Assembly (NCBI RefSeq): GCF_020103695.1
Contig: NZ_JAHXBF010000005.1
Location: forward strand, 124,001 to 188,000
Length of the DNA: 64,000 nucleotides
From: Hyalangium versicolor
Lineage (GTDB): Bacteria; Myxococcota; Myxococcia; Myxococcales; Myxococcaceae
Reading direction: 5' to 3'
Both the position numbers and the translations under genes were made by a program. Under the pieces are notes generated by a model. That model saw only the letters and a list, made by a program, of their open reading frames with translations, had not been told where the DNA came from and did not search any database. This document shows, one piece after another, positions 18,150-26,666 of the stretch. Numbering within the stretch: the first letter of the stretch is position 1; each line of letters opens with the position of its first letter.

Positions 18150-19772
18150 TCACTCATGGACTGGGCAACGGGTGATGGGTGTGGTCCCCGGAGGGAGAGG
18201 CATCTCATTGAGGGTGAAGGAGAAGCAGGCTCCCTGTCCGGGCTTGCCCTCTCCCCAGATGCGCCCGCCGTGACGGCGGATGATGCGCTGCACGGTGGCC
18301 AGGCCCACGCCGTTGCCCTCGAACTCAGCCTGCGCGTGCAGCCGCTGGAAAACGCCGAAGAGCTTCTGCTGGTACGCCATGTTGAAGCCGGCGCCGTTGT
18401 CCTTCACGAAGTAGGTGCGCACGCCTTCGCCCTCCAGCTTCACGCCCAATTCGATCTCGGCCACCGGGCGATCGCGCGTGAACTTCCAGGCGTTTCCCAG
18501 CAGGTTCTCCAGCACGGAGCGCAAGAGCCGCGGATCGCCATGATCCACCAAGCCCGGCTGGAGGGTGAAGCGCACGGTGCGTTCGGGCTGCTGGTCCTGG
18601 AGTTGCTCGGCGATGGCGCGGGCCATGGACGACAGATCGCACTGGATGGCCACCAACGCGGTGCGGCTGATCCGAGAGAGCGCCAGGATGCCGTCGATGA
18701 GCTCGGCCATGCGCTGGGCCCCGCCGCGGATGCGCCGCAAGTAGTCCAGTCCCTGCTCGTCCAGGCTGGCGGCGCAGTCCTCGGCCAGCGCGTCGCTGAA
18801 GCTGGACAGGCTCCGCAGCGGAGCGCGCAGATCGTGGGCCACGGAGTAGGCGAACGCCTCCAACTCGCGATTGGAGAACTCGAGTTGCAGGGTCCGCTCG
18901 GCGATGCGGCGCTCGAGTTCCGCGTTGAGCTTGCGCGCCTGCTCCTCGGCATTGCGGCGCGCGGTGATGTCGGCGATCGTGGCCAGCGCGCCCGCGTAGC
19001 GGCCCTGCTCATCGTGGAAGGGAGAGGTGGACATGTTGGTCCAGATGGCAGTCCCGTCCTTGCGCTGAAACTTGAAGTCCATGACCTCCGAGATGCCCTG
19101 GTAGCGTCGCTGTATGCTCTCCTGGGCGAGCCGTTGTCCCTCTTCGTCCATGAACGAGAAGAGGGGCCGGCCGATCATCTCCTCCACGCTGTAGCCGAGC
19201 ATCTCCGCCATGAAGCGGTTGACGTAGGTGGTGCGGGCCTCGGCATCGATGGTCCAGATGCCCTCGCGAGCGATCTCCACCAGGAGTTGGAAACGCCGCT
19301 CGGTGCGGCGCTTCTCCTCATCGCGCTGGCGCTCCTTGTCCATGTCCTTGATGAGGACCATACCGCCGATGATCCGCTCCTGATCATCTCGTAGGGGGGC
19401 GCAGTGGCAGCGGATGTGCCGGCCCTGCGGCACGTTCTCGTTGCGGACGAACATGTCCACGTCCCGGACGTCCTCTCCCTTCAGGGCGCGCCAGATGGGC
19501 ATCTGCTCGGCCGGGAAGGGGGTATGCCCATCGGAGTGGAAGATCCCGTACTCGCTCCACGAAGGAGGCGCCGCCGCAGGGGTGGAGGGAGTGACGCCCA
19601 ACAGCCAGGCGCAGAGGGGGCTGGCGTAGACGAATCTCCCCGTGACATCCGCGATGGTGATGCCCTCGGAGATGTTCTGCAGCAGAGCCTGGATGAGGGC
19701 TCGGTGCTGGACGAGGGAGAGTTCCGCGTCCAGCGGGTCCACCGCAGGAAAGGAGTGGGCAGTGGCGCTCAT
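18150..19772 (-). CDS. PAS-PAS sensor histidine kinase, second paralogue
   Basis: A 540-residue soluble kinase with the same layout as 6082-7689: two PAS domains (about 25-150 and 160-275), coiled coil, HisKA with H313 in SVAHDLRAPLRS, and HATPase_c (NLLGNAWKFT, DNGAGFN, GNGVGLATV). Long blocks are identical or near identical to that kinase (GREGIWTID-type, QGRHxRCxCxPLRD, LEFSNRELEAFAYS). Unlike its paralogue it has no receiver genes downstream; its stop lies beside the broken locus at 17.2-18.1 kb, so partners may have been lost or reside elsewhere. It could share the receivers of the first copy. Confidence 0.92.
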   Translation of the reverse strand: MSATAHSFPAVDPLDAELSLVQHRALIQALLQNISEGITIADVTGRFVYASPLCAWLLGVTPSTPAAAPPSWSEYGIFHSDGHTPFPAEQMPIWRALKGEDVRDVDMFVRNENVPQGRHIRCHCAPLRDDQERIIGGMVLIKDMDKERQRDEEKRRTERRFQLLVEIAREGIWTIDAEARTTYVNRFMAEMLGYSVEEMIGRPLFSFMDEEGQRLAQESIQRRYQGISEVMDFKFQRKDGTAIWTNMSTSPFHDEQGRYAGALATIADITARRNAEEQARKLNAELERRIAERTLQLEFSNRELEAFAYSVAHDLRAPLRSLSSFSDALAEDCAASLDEQGLDYLRRIRGGAQRMAELIDGILALSRISRTALVAIQCDLSSMARAIAEQLQDQQPERTVRFTLQPGLVDHGDPRLLRSVLENLLGNAWKFTRDRPVAEIELGVKLEGEGVRTYFVKDNGAGFNMAYQQKLFGVFQRLHAQAEFEGNGVGLATVQRIIRRHGGRIWGEGKPGQGACFSFTLNEMPLPPGTTPITRCPVHE

Positions 19773-19853
19773 GGGCGCCTCCCCGAGGCAGTCCCCGGCT
19801 CAATCCCCGCTGGCTGAAAGGACAGATGCGGGCGCACAGATACCCGTGGAGTG

Positions 19854-19871
19854 TGTCTGGCTCCTGGCATG
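19854..19871 (-). promoter_or_regulatory. Upstream element shared by the two PAS-kinase paralogues (copy 2)
   Basis: Minus-strand CATGCCA, four variable bases, CCAGACA, 82 bases upstream of the start at 19772. It matches the copy at 7771-7788 in both heptamers, spacer length and distance to the start codon. The rest of the 19773-20117 region holds no gene that I can support. Confidence 0.5.
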
Positions 19872-20117
19872 AAATCCCCCCCGGCGTGTCACCACGCCTG
19901 TCCAACCTGATACATCATTTCGAGCGTGTGAGGGGCTGGCCTGAACGGGCAGGTGAGGATCAGTCGGTCAGGCAGCTGACATTCCCGGTGGTGCGGGTGA
20001 TGACTGGTGGCGAACAGCCCTTCGACGCGGTGCGGTGCGGCGTGGCCGGCAGGCGGGGGCCGGGCGTACGCGCGAGCTGGGGGTGAGCAGCTCCCGTCTA
20101 GGTGTTTAGATGCTCTT

Positions 20118-21908
20118 GTGAGCACGACGCGAGATCGCCAGGTGGGAGCGGGATACGACTACCAGTGGGACGTCAGTGTCCTGCTGTTGCTTACCGCCGT
20201 GCTGACGCCCCAACGCCGTGTGCGCGGAATCGACGAGGACTTCGACTGGCTTGGCCCCATCTCCGGTGTCCACCTGGAGGGAGACAGTGCGCGGGATGCA
20301 CTGGAGGACTTGACCTTCCATGGTGTGTCCGGGAGGCATCTCCATCTTCAGATCAAGGAGCGTGAGCCCGACGGGACGTCCCGTTGGAAGAAGCGCGACG
20401 AGAAGCTCATCGAGTTCATGAATCGGGCAGCCGAGTACGCAGGGGTGCCCGAGCGAAGGTTCTCCTTCCTCACCAACGGGGTCTATGACGCCTCGGTGAC
20501 GAAGTTGCTTGAAGCTCCGAAGGCGCTCGCGGCCTACCGGGATGCGGAGGTGGCAAAGCACTTCGCCAAGCACCCGGAGCAGATCCAGTCCGTGGAGAGG
20601 TACGAGCGGCTTGGGGACACGGTCCGGTTGCGCCGCTTCCTGGATGCCACGGAGTTGGGACCCGATCGGAAACCCATCTCGGGCGTCGCGTACCTGGCCA
20701 TCCACAGGCTCTACGAGCTGGGAGTTCGCGCTCCGGAGGAGACCTATGGCCGGCTCTACCTGCGCGTGAAGGACCTTTCGATCCAGAAAGGCGGTTCACT
20801 CCTTACGGTGGATGAAGTCCGCCGGGAGATCCTCGCGCTCCTGGAACTCTCAGAGGCGGATCTGGCCCGACGACGGCATGTGATCAGTCTGATCGGTTCC
20901 CTCGATGACCCGCAGCGCGCCGCGCGGGGCCAGTTCTCCCTGAGCGACATCCGTCACGGCCAGCTCTTCTCCGACGAGGAGGAGTTCCAGCGGGCCGAAG
21001 AGATGCTCCGGCGCCACCGCAGGCTCCTGGTGCTGGGTCATCGCGCGTCGGGCAAGACGGTCTTCGTGGGGCAGTTGGGCGTTCGTGCTCAGCAAGCCGG
21101 TGCCTTCTCAGCCCTTTGGGACTTCGAGAATCTGGGCATCGATCTTCCAGTCCAGGCGAGTGACTATCTCGCGGATGTAGCGGCCGTCGCGAACGTGAAC
21201 GGGACGCGGCCTCTGCTCGTCCTTGAGAACGTGCACCTGAACCCGTCCGCGTTCCAGATGGTGCTGACCCTGATGTCCTCCTTTCCCGGAATGGAGCTGC
21301 TTGCCACAGCTCGCGGTGATGGGGCTCTCCGAGCGGTCCTCTCCGACGCCCAGATGCGGGAACTGGAGCCGGCGACCCTTCACTTGGAGCGAGGGGCATC
21401 TCCTCGGGGGGAGCGTGTCCTGCTATGGCATCTCACCCAGAAGCGGAAGCTGTCCGGGAACGAGTTGCGCCGTGTCTACGCCTCGGTGAGCTGGAGTGAT
21501 TACGTCGGCGATCTGATAGTGCTCGACGGGGTGTTGAAGGCATACGATTGGGCGAGCTACTCGCTCCCGGCCTGGGCAGTACACGCACGGCTTCAGGAGA
21601 TGCTCCAGCCGATGTTGAGGGAGAGCAGCGGGGCGGATGATCTGCTCTACCTGCTGGCTGCGCTTGGGCGCTCTGGTGTATCGCTGGACTACAGAGCCGC
21701 CGCACGCATACTTGGCCGGTCCGAGGATGAGCTCCGGCGCCTGGTGCTCCTGTTGTCGGACGATGGCCTGATCGTGCTTGAGGCGGGCCAGTCTCTCGTG
21801 CGCTTCTGGCACCAGTCCATCGCGCAGCTCTTCTGGGAACTCTTCCGGATCGAGCGAGGCGAACTCGCGCGGGGCGCACGGCAGGTGCTTCGTCTGGAGG
21901 AGGCGTGA
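20118..21908 (+). CDS. Cap4/DUF4297-like nuclease fused to P-loop NTPase (candidate antiphage effector)
   Basis: About 596 residues from GTG 20118 (VSTTRDRQVGAG); earlier codons in the frame look non-coding, and no strong ribosome-binding site is visible. The N-terminus carries the restriction-like signature seen in Cap4/DUF4297 dsDNA endonucleases: GAGYDYQWDVSVLLLL, then ALEDLTF (E63-D64) and, after a short strand, HLQIK (Q78, K80). A P-loop NTPase follows: Walker A LGHRASGKT (307-314) and a Walker-B-like strand RPLLVLEN. The C-terminal part is a winged-helix-like region (GVSLDYRAAARILGRSEDELRRLVLLL). This nuclease-plus-STAND-like order is that of Avs-type and related defence NTPases. The next gene overlaps its stop (TGATG), so they form a two-gene unit. 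Confidence 0.65.
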   Translation: MSTTRDRQVGAGYDYQWDVSVLLLLTAVLTPQRRVRGIDEDFDWLGPISGVHLEGDSARDALEDLTFHGVSGRHLHLQIKEREPDGTSRWKKRDEKLIEFMNRAAEYAGVPERRFSFLTNGVYDASVTKLLEAPKALAAYRDAEVAKHFAKHPEQIQSVERYERLGDTVRLRRFLDATELGPDRKPISGVAYLAIHRLYELGVRAPEETYGRLYLRVKDLSIQKGGSLLTVDEVRREILALLELSEADLARRRHVISLIGSLDDPQRAARGQFSLSDIRHGQLFSDEEEFQRAEEMLRRHRRLLVLGHRASGKTVFVGQLGVRAQQAGAFSALWDFENLGIDLPVQASDYLADVAAVANVNGTRPLLVLENVHLNPSAFQMVLTLMSSFPGMELLATARGDGALRAVLSDAQMRELEPATLHLERGASPRGERVLLWHLTQKRKLSGNELRRVYASVSWSDYVGDLIVLDGVLKAYDWASYSLPAWAVHARLQEMLQPMLRESSGADDLLYLLAALGRSGVSLDYRAAARILGRSEDELRRLVLLLSDDGLIVLEAGQSLVRFWHQSIAQLFWELFRIERGELARGARQVLRLEEA

Positions 21909-24259
21909 TGCCAGGCGCGAAGCAGACGTTGGCGGACATCGTTGGTGCCGGGCCGGAAGCGGCGTTGAAGGAGACGGCCCAGACACTTGCACAGGCCTTC
22001 GTACCCGGCCGCCCTGCCGCTGCGGAGGAGCTTCGCGGCTTCATCCTGGCCGTGCAGGCATGGCTGGACGAAGGGGGCGCCCCTTTCCGCGAGCGGTTGC
22101 GGTGGGTGGAGTCGCAGGTCGACCCGTGGCTGCGACAGTTGAATCCAGATGCCGTCTCGGCCATGGCCGCCACGGTGTCCAACATTCGAGAGCGGATCCG
22201 GCTGCTAGCGATGTTCTTTGGAACTCCGATGAGGCACTTGCTCTGGAAGGCATTGGAGGACTCCGCAGCCGCATTCGCCGGGCTCCCGGCTCAGGTGACG
22301 CCGGAGGAGCAGTCCTCTCGGGAGGAGGCAGCGTTACGGCTGACGGACATGGCCGCCGCGCTGGCCGCTAGGGGAGAGGTGAAGGGGCTGGCGCGAATCC
22401 TCTCGCTCCTCCCGGTCTCCTTGACCGAGCAGGTCTTCGCCAGGGCAGGGCAGCTCATCTTCTTCGAGTACTGCGTGGAGGAGTGGGCGCGTGCACTCCC
22501 TCTCGCGGAGCCCGGCGTCGCGGATGCATTCGCCGCGGCGTTCGGCCGCAACGAGTCGGTACGGCTTCGCCATCTGCTCGAGGAACTTGTGGAGCATGCC
22601 CGGCGCCCGGCGCACCCTGTGCTGCCCAAAGGGCCATCCCGGCGCGAGGTGGAGGAGTGGTTCGTGACCTTTCGCCGGGCTTTGGGAAAGCGCTCACCTC
22701 AGCTCCAGCGGCGCGTGGAAGCCTTCACGACCTCGCTGTGGAGCCATGAGCGCGAGCTGGCCGCCATCCTGGCGGCTTACCTCAACGCACGTCCAATCAA
22801 CCACGAGGAGGTGTTTGATCTGTTCTCCGCGCATTCGGAGAAGCGGAGGGAGGGCCACCCACCCTCCGATTGGAAGAAACCCTCGGTGATGACCTCGATC
22901 AGCGGCTCAATGCGCAGCAGATCGCTCTTCTCGGGGCCGGGAGCCAGCCCCAAGTTGGATCCTGCGGACTTCGATTGGAAGCCGGCCATGCGCGGAGTGG
23001 CCGAGCCCGTGCTCCGGGAGCTCATCCTGGCCCAGCGCAACCCAGAGTTCGCCCTCTCGTACATCGAGCAGGTCTGGCAGGCCGGTCACCCTGAATTCCA
23101 TACGCTCTGCGAAAACCTCTCCGCGAGCGCAGTGTTCAGAAACCGGCTCCGGGAGACCTCGAGAACCATGGCCGCTGTCGTACTCATCAATCTCGAGAAG
23201 CTCCGGCACCACGCTCCTGCACTGAAGGTGCTGTTCAGCTCGCTCTTCACCGAGCTGTTGCCGGAGGTCCCGGTGGGATTCCTCCGCGGCTTGATGCATG
23301 ACGTGATCATCTTCGATGAGGGCCTGTCGGAGTTGATGCAGCGAGAACTCAAGCACCGCTTTCCCAAGGTCGAGAGCGTCAATGAGTTGGAGGATCTTCT
23401 GGAGTGCGCCAGCGATCTGCTCTCTGACGCGGAGGTGGTCGCGGGGCTGGAGAAGGTTGCACTCCCTGCGCTCTGTCCTGACAAAGACGCCGACGCCGAG
23501 CCTCTGAAGGATTGGCTCTACGTGGTTACCCGGCTCACCGAGATGCGAGTCGGTGAGCCCGCCAAGAGGCTTCTGGCCTGTCTGCCCAGAGAGCTGTTCG
23601 GACGCATGTATCCCCTCGAGCCATTCGGCTTCAAGGATTACGACACCGAGTGGTTCTGCCTCCGGAGGCAGGCCTTGAAGAACCTCTTCGTCGAGGAATG
23701 GGCTCGCCATGAACCGGAGCAGGTCCAGAAGGCACTCCAGGATCACCTCGAGCGTGACTTCAACTTCTGGTGGCGGTGCCACTTCCCCGAGCGTGAACAC
23801 AATGAGGATGTGACCGCTTCTCCCGTGTATGGCTGGCTCCAGATGGTTGCCACGCACTGTCCTGAGAAGCTCGGCACGTATCTGTCATCCGCGCTTCACC
23901 ATGCCAGGGCGAGCCGCGGCCCCAATCATGTGGGGCCCAACATCCAGACCGCCGCCAGGCTCGTGAACGCATGGCTGCTCTCACATGGCGAAACAGCCGG
24001 GGAGGTGATGTGGAAGCTCCTCCTGGAGCGGTTCGTCCAACTGGCGGAGGATGATTACGAGAGCGCCGCAGCGGTTGCAGCGGTGGAACTGCCGGGACTC
24101 CCCGGTGAACTCGCTGCGTTCCGGAAACAAGCGGTGGAGGAGGTCCGGAAAAGGATGCACGCGGCGGGGAGTACCCTCTGGCAGGGGAGCCTCGGGGAGC
24201 TGCGGAATTTGCTATCGAAGGAGTCTCCCGAGCTGTTGGCGCTCCTGTCCTCCTCGTGA
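21908..24259 (+). CDS. Large helical partner of the nuclease-NTPase, no known family
   Basis: 783 residues from ATG 21908, which overlaps the upstream stop as TGATG; a GTG three bases earlier is also possible. Sequence is almost entirely predicted alpha helix with no signal peptide, TM segment or Walker motif. I see no recognised domain. Helical pairs recur through the whole length, as in TPR/ARM/HEAT-like solenoids, with a tryptophan-rich patch (DFNFWWRCHFPE) near residue 620. In STAND-type defence proteins the long helical C-terminus is the sensor of phage proteins; here that part could be a separate chain. This is an inference from context, not homology. It has no other neighbour in the same transcript. 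Confidence 0.6.
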   Translation: MPGAKQTLADIVGAGPEAALKETAQTLAQAFVPGRPAAAEELRGFILAVQAWLDEGGAPFRERLRWVESQVDPWLRQLNPDAVSAMAATVSNIRERIRLLAMFFGTPMRHLLWKALEDSAAAFAGLPAQVTPEEQSSREEAALRLTDMAAALAARGEVKGLARILSLLPVSLTEQVFARAGQLIFFEYCVEEWARALPLAEPGVADAFAAAFGRNESVRLRHLLEELVEHARRPAHPVLPKGPSRREVEEWFVTFRRALGKRSPQLQRRVEAFTTSLWSHERELAAILAAYLNARPINHEEVFDLFSAHSEKRREGHPPSDWKKPSVMTSISGSMRSRSLFSGPGASPKLDPADFDWKPAMRGVAEPVLRELILAQRNPEFALSYIEQVWQAGHPEFHTLCENLSASAVFRNRLRETSRTMAAVVLINLEKLRHHAPALKVLFSSLFTELLPEVPVGFLRGLMHDVIIFDEGLSELMQRELKHRFPKVESVNELEDLLECASDLLSDAEVVAGLEKVALPALCPDKDADAEPLKDWLYVVTRLTEMRVGEPAKRLLACLPRELFGRMYPLEPFGFKDYDTEWFCLRRQALKNLFVEEWARHEPEQVQKALQDHLERDFNFWWRCHFPEREHNEDVTASPVYGWLQMVATHCPEKLGTYLSSALHHARASRGPNHVGPNIQTAARLVNAWLLSHGETAGEVMWKLLLERFVQLAEDDYESAAAVAAVELPGLPGELAAFRKQAVEEVRKRMHAAGSTLWQGSLGELRNLLSKESPELLALLSSS

Positions 24260-24389
24260 GCCCGGACCTATGGCCTCAGCCTGGGATTCTTCCCTAGACT
24301 TCCGGGCTGGAGAGCAGGAGCGTGTCGCGATGGGTATCTGGGACAAGTTGCTGGGCCGGGGCAGCACCCGCCAAGGATGACAGGAGCAG

Positions 24390-25430
24390 GTGCGGGGGAC
24401 CTCGGAGGCTCAGGTGTCCGAGTTGCTCGACGAGGGTGTGAAACGGGCCTCTCGAGGGGATTATGAGGTTGCGGCGGAACGCTTCAACGCGGCGCTCGTG
24501 CTCGCACCCAACCACTCTCTGGTGCTGCTCAACCTAGGAAGCGTGTCCCAGGACCAGGGACGCCACGAGCAGCAGGGCGCCAACCGGCCGGAGGTGGTCG
24601 AGCAGCATGGCCGCAAGGCCGTGGACTTCTTCGAGAGGGCCCTCGCGGGCACGCCCCCGTTGTCGGCCCATCCCCGGACACAGGTGCTCATTCGCCTGGG
24701 GCGGTTGTGCAGCATCCTGGGCGACCACGAGAAGTCGCGCGAGGCCCTCTTTCGAGTTGTTCGCGATGCCGAGGCCAGCGCTCAGGCCAAGGACGCGGCG
24801 CGAGACGAGTTGGCCGCCATGCATGAGCGGCTGCTGGGCCTTCACCAGCGTCAGCACTCGGAGACCGAGGTGCGGCGCTACAACGCGCTTTGGGAGGAGG
24901 CCACCTCGCCCATCCAGGACTTGCTGGGAGGCACCATGGGCCAGCCCTCCGCGGGGGATGTGCGCCGCCTGGAGTCAGCGCGACCGTTGCTCCAGCAAGC
25001 GTTGGACCTGGTGCCAGAGAACTGGGCTGCGGCGTGGGTGTTGGGCGTAGTGGAGCGGCGCTTGGGCAACTACCCGCAGGGGTTGCAGTGGCTCAGCCGG
25101 GCTTTTGAACTCAACCCTTACAACCCCGACGTAGGCCGGGAGGCGTCTATCTGCGCGGGCCTTGCCGGGCGCATGGAGGATGCGGTGCGTTTCAGCGAGG
25201 CCGCCAGTGCGGTGAATCCCGACGATGCGGGACTGCTGGCCAACCTGGCGCTGAACCTGCTGGTGGCCGGGCGCGTCGCGGAAGCATTGCCTCGGGGGCG
25301 GGAGGCTGTGGCTCGCGCTCCTGGTGATTCGATTTCTCGGGCGGTGCTCTCGCTGATCGAAGAGGTCTCCTCGGGAAGGATGTCCCTCGATGAGGCGAGG
25401 CAGAAGGCGCTCTCGTCGAATAGGCCGTGA
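24390..25430 (+). CDS. TPR protein with in-frame stop between natural N-terminus and body
   Basis: 346 residues from GTG 24390. The product is made of tetratricopeptide-like repeats (YEVAAERFNAALVLAPNHSLVLLNLG, RPLLQQALDLVPENWAAAWVLG, PQGLQWLSRAFELNPYNPD, MEDAVRFSEAASAVNPDDAGLLANLALN). The same reading frame continues upstream through CAG-GAG-CAG to a TGA at 24378-24380 and then to ATG 24330, coding MGIWDKLLGRGSTRQG, a typical N-terminus for such proteins. So the original gene probably ran 24330-25430 and has a nonsense codon at position 17. GTG 24390 with AGGAG three bases before it would be a poor start. No signal peptide; partner-binding scaffold of unknown target. Confidence 0.6.
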   Translation: MRGTSEAQVSELLDEGVKRASRGDYEVAAERFNAALVLAPNHSLVLLNLGSVSQDQGRHEQQGANRPEVVEQHGRKAVDFFERALAGTPPLSAHPRTQVLIRLGRLCSILGDHEKSREALFRVVRDAEASAQAKDAARDELAAMHERLLGLHQRQHSETEVRRYNALWEEATSPIQDLLGGTMGQPSAGDVRRLESARPLLQQALDLVPENWAAAWVLGVVERRLGNYPQGLQWLSRAFELNPYNPDVGREASICAGLAGRMEDAVRFSEAASAVNPDDAGLLANLALNLLVAGRVAEALPRGREAVARAPGDSISRAVLSLIEEVSSGRMSLDEARQKALSSNRP

Positions 25431-25446
25431 CCCCACGCCCGTGAAG

Positions 25447-26376
25447 TCACGCGGCGGTGTAGCTGTTGAGGGCGATGACGGAGTAGGCGTTGTATCCCAT
25501 CAAGTCCGCCATCTGCGAAAAGAAGCCCTTGAAGCCCTGAAGCTTGGTCTGCTTGTTTTGCCCCTTCCAGCAGAACACCCCCCGATTCGGGTCGAAGAAG
25601 TAGAGGATGTCGCTCTTGTAGAGCAGCCCCAGCGTGTGCCCCGAACCGCCATTGCCCATCAGGTGGATGAGCACGGCTGTACCGGCTCCCCACTCACTGG
25701 CTGCGGACTTGATGAACTGGCTGATGACCGCGCTCCGTGCCGCGACCGCCGTTGTCCCGAAGTCGCGGATCAGGGTTGTCCCCGCGCCGTACGAGGCCTG
25801 GAACATCGAAGACTCCAACTGCCGCAGCCGTGCGAACTTGCCGAACGACCATTGCAGGTCGTTCTTCTCGTTATCGGCCAGCGCGTCGAAGCGCTCCGGA
25901 GCGAGAATGCGCCCGGACTGCACGGAGGCGTGCCGTGGATCCGCGCGCAGCGACGCGAACGCCGCGCGCAGGTCCGCTCGGCCCATGTCGTTGGAGAATG
26001 GCTGATTCGCCATGTCCCGAGCCTGCAACCAGCGGTGCTGCTCGTTGGCCATCACCAGATACTGCGCGCGCATGAATCGCCCGATCCGATCCGTGCGGGC
26101 TTCGTCGTCCTGGATGTCGTAGAGCCACGAGGAGATCGCCTGCTCCGTGGCCCGAGTGCCACAGAGCCGCAGCCACTCGGCCACCAGCGCATGACAGGCG
26201 TTACCACGCTTGTAGATCCGATCCAGGGTCGCATCCTCACTCTGGAAGTAGGGGATGAGCACCTTGCCATCGAAGCGCCTGGCGAGCCTGTCGAACGCCT
26301 CGGCGTTCTCGGTGGTGAGACGGCCCAGCGCGAGGAACCTGGCATTGGCTTGAGGTGACAGGTGATAGTTCGGCAT
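25447..26376 (-). CDS. YopT/AvrPphB-like (C58) cysteine protease candidate, effector
   Basis: 309 residues from the MPNYHLSPQ start at 26376 (35 extra upstream codons are open but unlikely). The three catalytic elements of peptidase family C58 appear in order: C61 in GNACHALVAEWLR, H247 in GGSGHTLGLLY, D262 in LYFFDPNRGVF. The last motif, a hydrophobic strand followed by FDPN-G, is diagnostic of YopT, AvrPphB and relatives, which cleave prenylated or host proteins. The middle region is helical with no recognised domain. No signal peptide, as expected of type III/VI or contact-delivered effectors; it could also act inside the cell. Convergent with the TPR gene. Family call by motif only. Confidence 0.6.
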   Translation of the reverse strand: MPNYHLSPQANARFLALGRLTTENAEAFDRLARRFDGKVLIPYFQSEDATLDRIYKRGNACHALVAEWLRLCGTRATEQAISSWLYDIQDDEARTDRIGRFMRAQYLVMANEQHRWLQARDMANQPFSNDMGRADLRAAFASLRADPRHASVQSGRILAPERFDALADNEKNDLQWSFGKFARLRQLESSMFQASYGAGTTLIRDFGTTAVAARSAVISQFIKSAASEWGAGTAVLIHLMGNGGSGHTLGLLYKSDILYFFDPNRGVFCWKGQNKQTKLQGFKGFFSQMADLMGYNAYSVIALNSYTAA

Positions 26377-26452
26377 GGCCCCAATTATCTGAGGCCGAGC
26401 AGCGAAGTACAGGACGCCATTGGTGGTCCCAGCCGCCGGAGGAGGAGAGACC

Positions 26453-26599
26453 ATGAGCCGCCACACCCTGGAGGAGTTCATCCAGCAGACGTCCCAGAAG
26501 GATCAGCAGCAGGGAGTGCTCGAGGCGGGATGGCGGAGGGAATCAGGCCTTGCCTGTGACGCGCACTGTGAAGGTCGTCGACTGCCCTTGGTGATTTGA
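26453..26599 (+). pseudogene. Small ORF, probably a truncated gene at an insertion edge
   Basis: Starts at ATG 26453 after a strong GGAGGAG ribosome-binding site and codes MSRHTLEEFIQQTSQKDQQQ, a convincing N-terminus, then loses coding character around residue 30 and stops at TGA 26597-26599. The stop is about 25 bases before the tRNA/tmRNA 3'-end fragment, so the gene may have been cut off when the neighbouring element integrated or rearranged. Divergent from the C58-like protease gene, 76 bases apart, hinting at an original effector-chaperone or effector-immunity pairing, but nothing in the sequence proves that. Confidence 0.4.
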
Positions 26600-26624
26600 T
26601 CGCACTCGCCGGAAGCGCCAAGCG

Positions 26625-26649
26625 GTGGGTTCGATTCCCGCCGCCTCCA
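26625..26649 (+). other. 3' end of a tRNA/tmRNA, probable attachment-site remnant
   Basis: A T-arm (stem GTGGG/CCCGC with the T-loop TTCGATT) is followed by CGCCTCC and A, an acceptor 3' strand. No matching 5' half is found upstream. The acceptor sequence fits a tmRNA (5' GGGGGCG-type) or tRNA-Ser. Such isolated 3' ends mark integrase attachment sites, and the dead integrase gene begins 18 bases away. This supports an old site-specific integration here. Confidence 0.55.
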
Positions 26650-26666
26650 CACTTTCTACGGCGTGA

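Noticed and set aside
24378..24380. TGA as selenocysteine in the TPR gene
   Set aside because: No SECIS-like structure was identified and no selenoprotein family starts this way; nonsense mutation or an internal start is simpler.
25390..26358. 322-codon plus-strand frame over the C58-like gene
   Set aside because: Antisense shadow; the minus strand carries the ordered Cys/His/Asp motifs.
26524..26649. A complete tRNA gene before the T-arm
   Set aside because: A GGCGG-like 5' candidate does not pair with the CGCCTCC 3' strand, and no anticodon arm is seen. Only the 3' end is supported.
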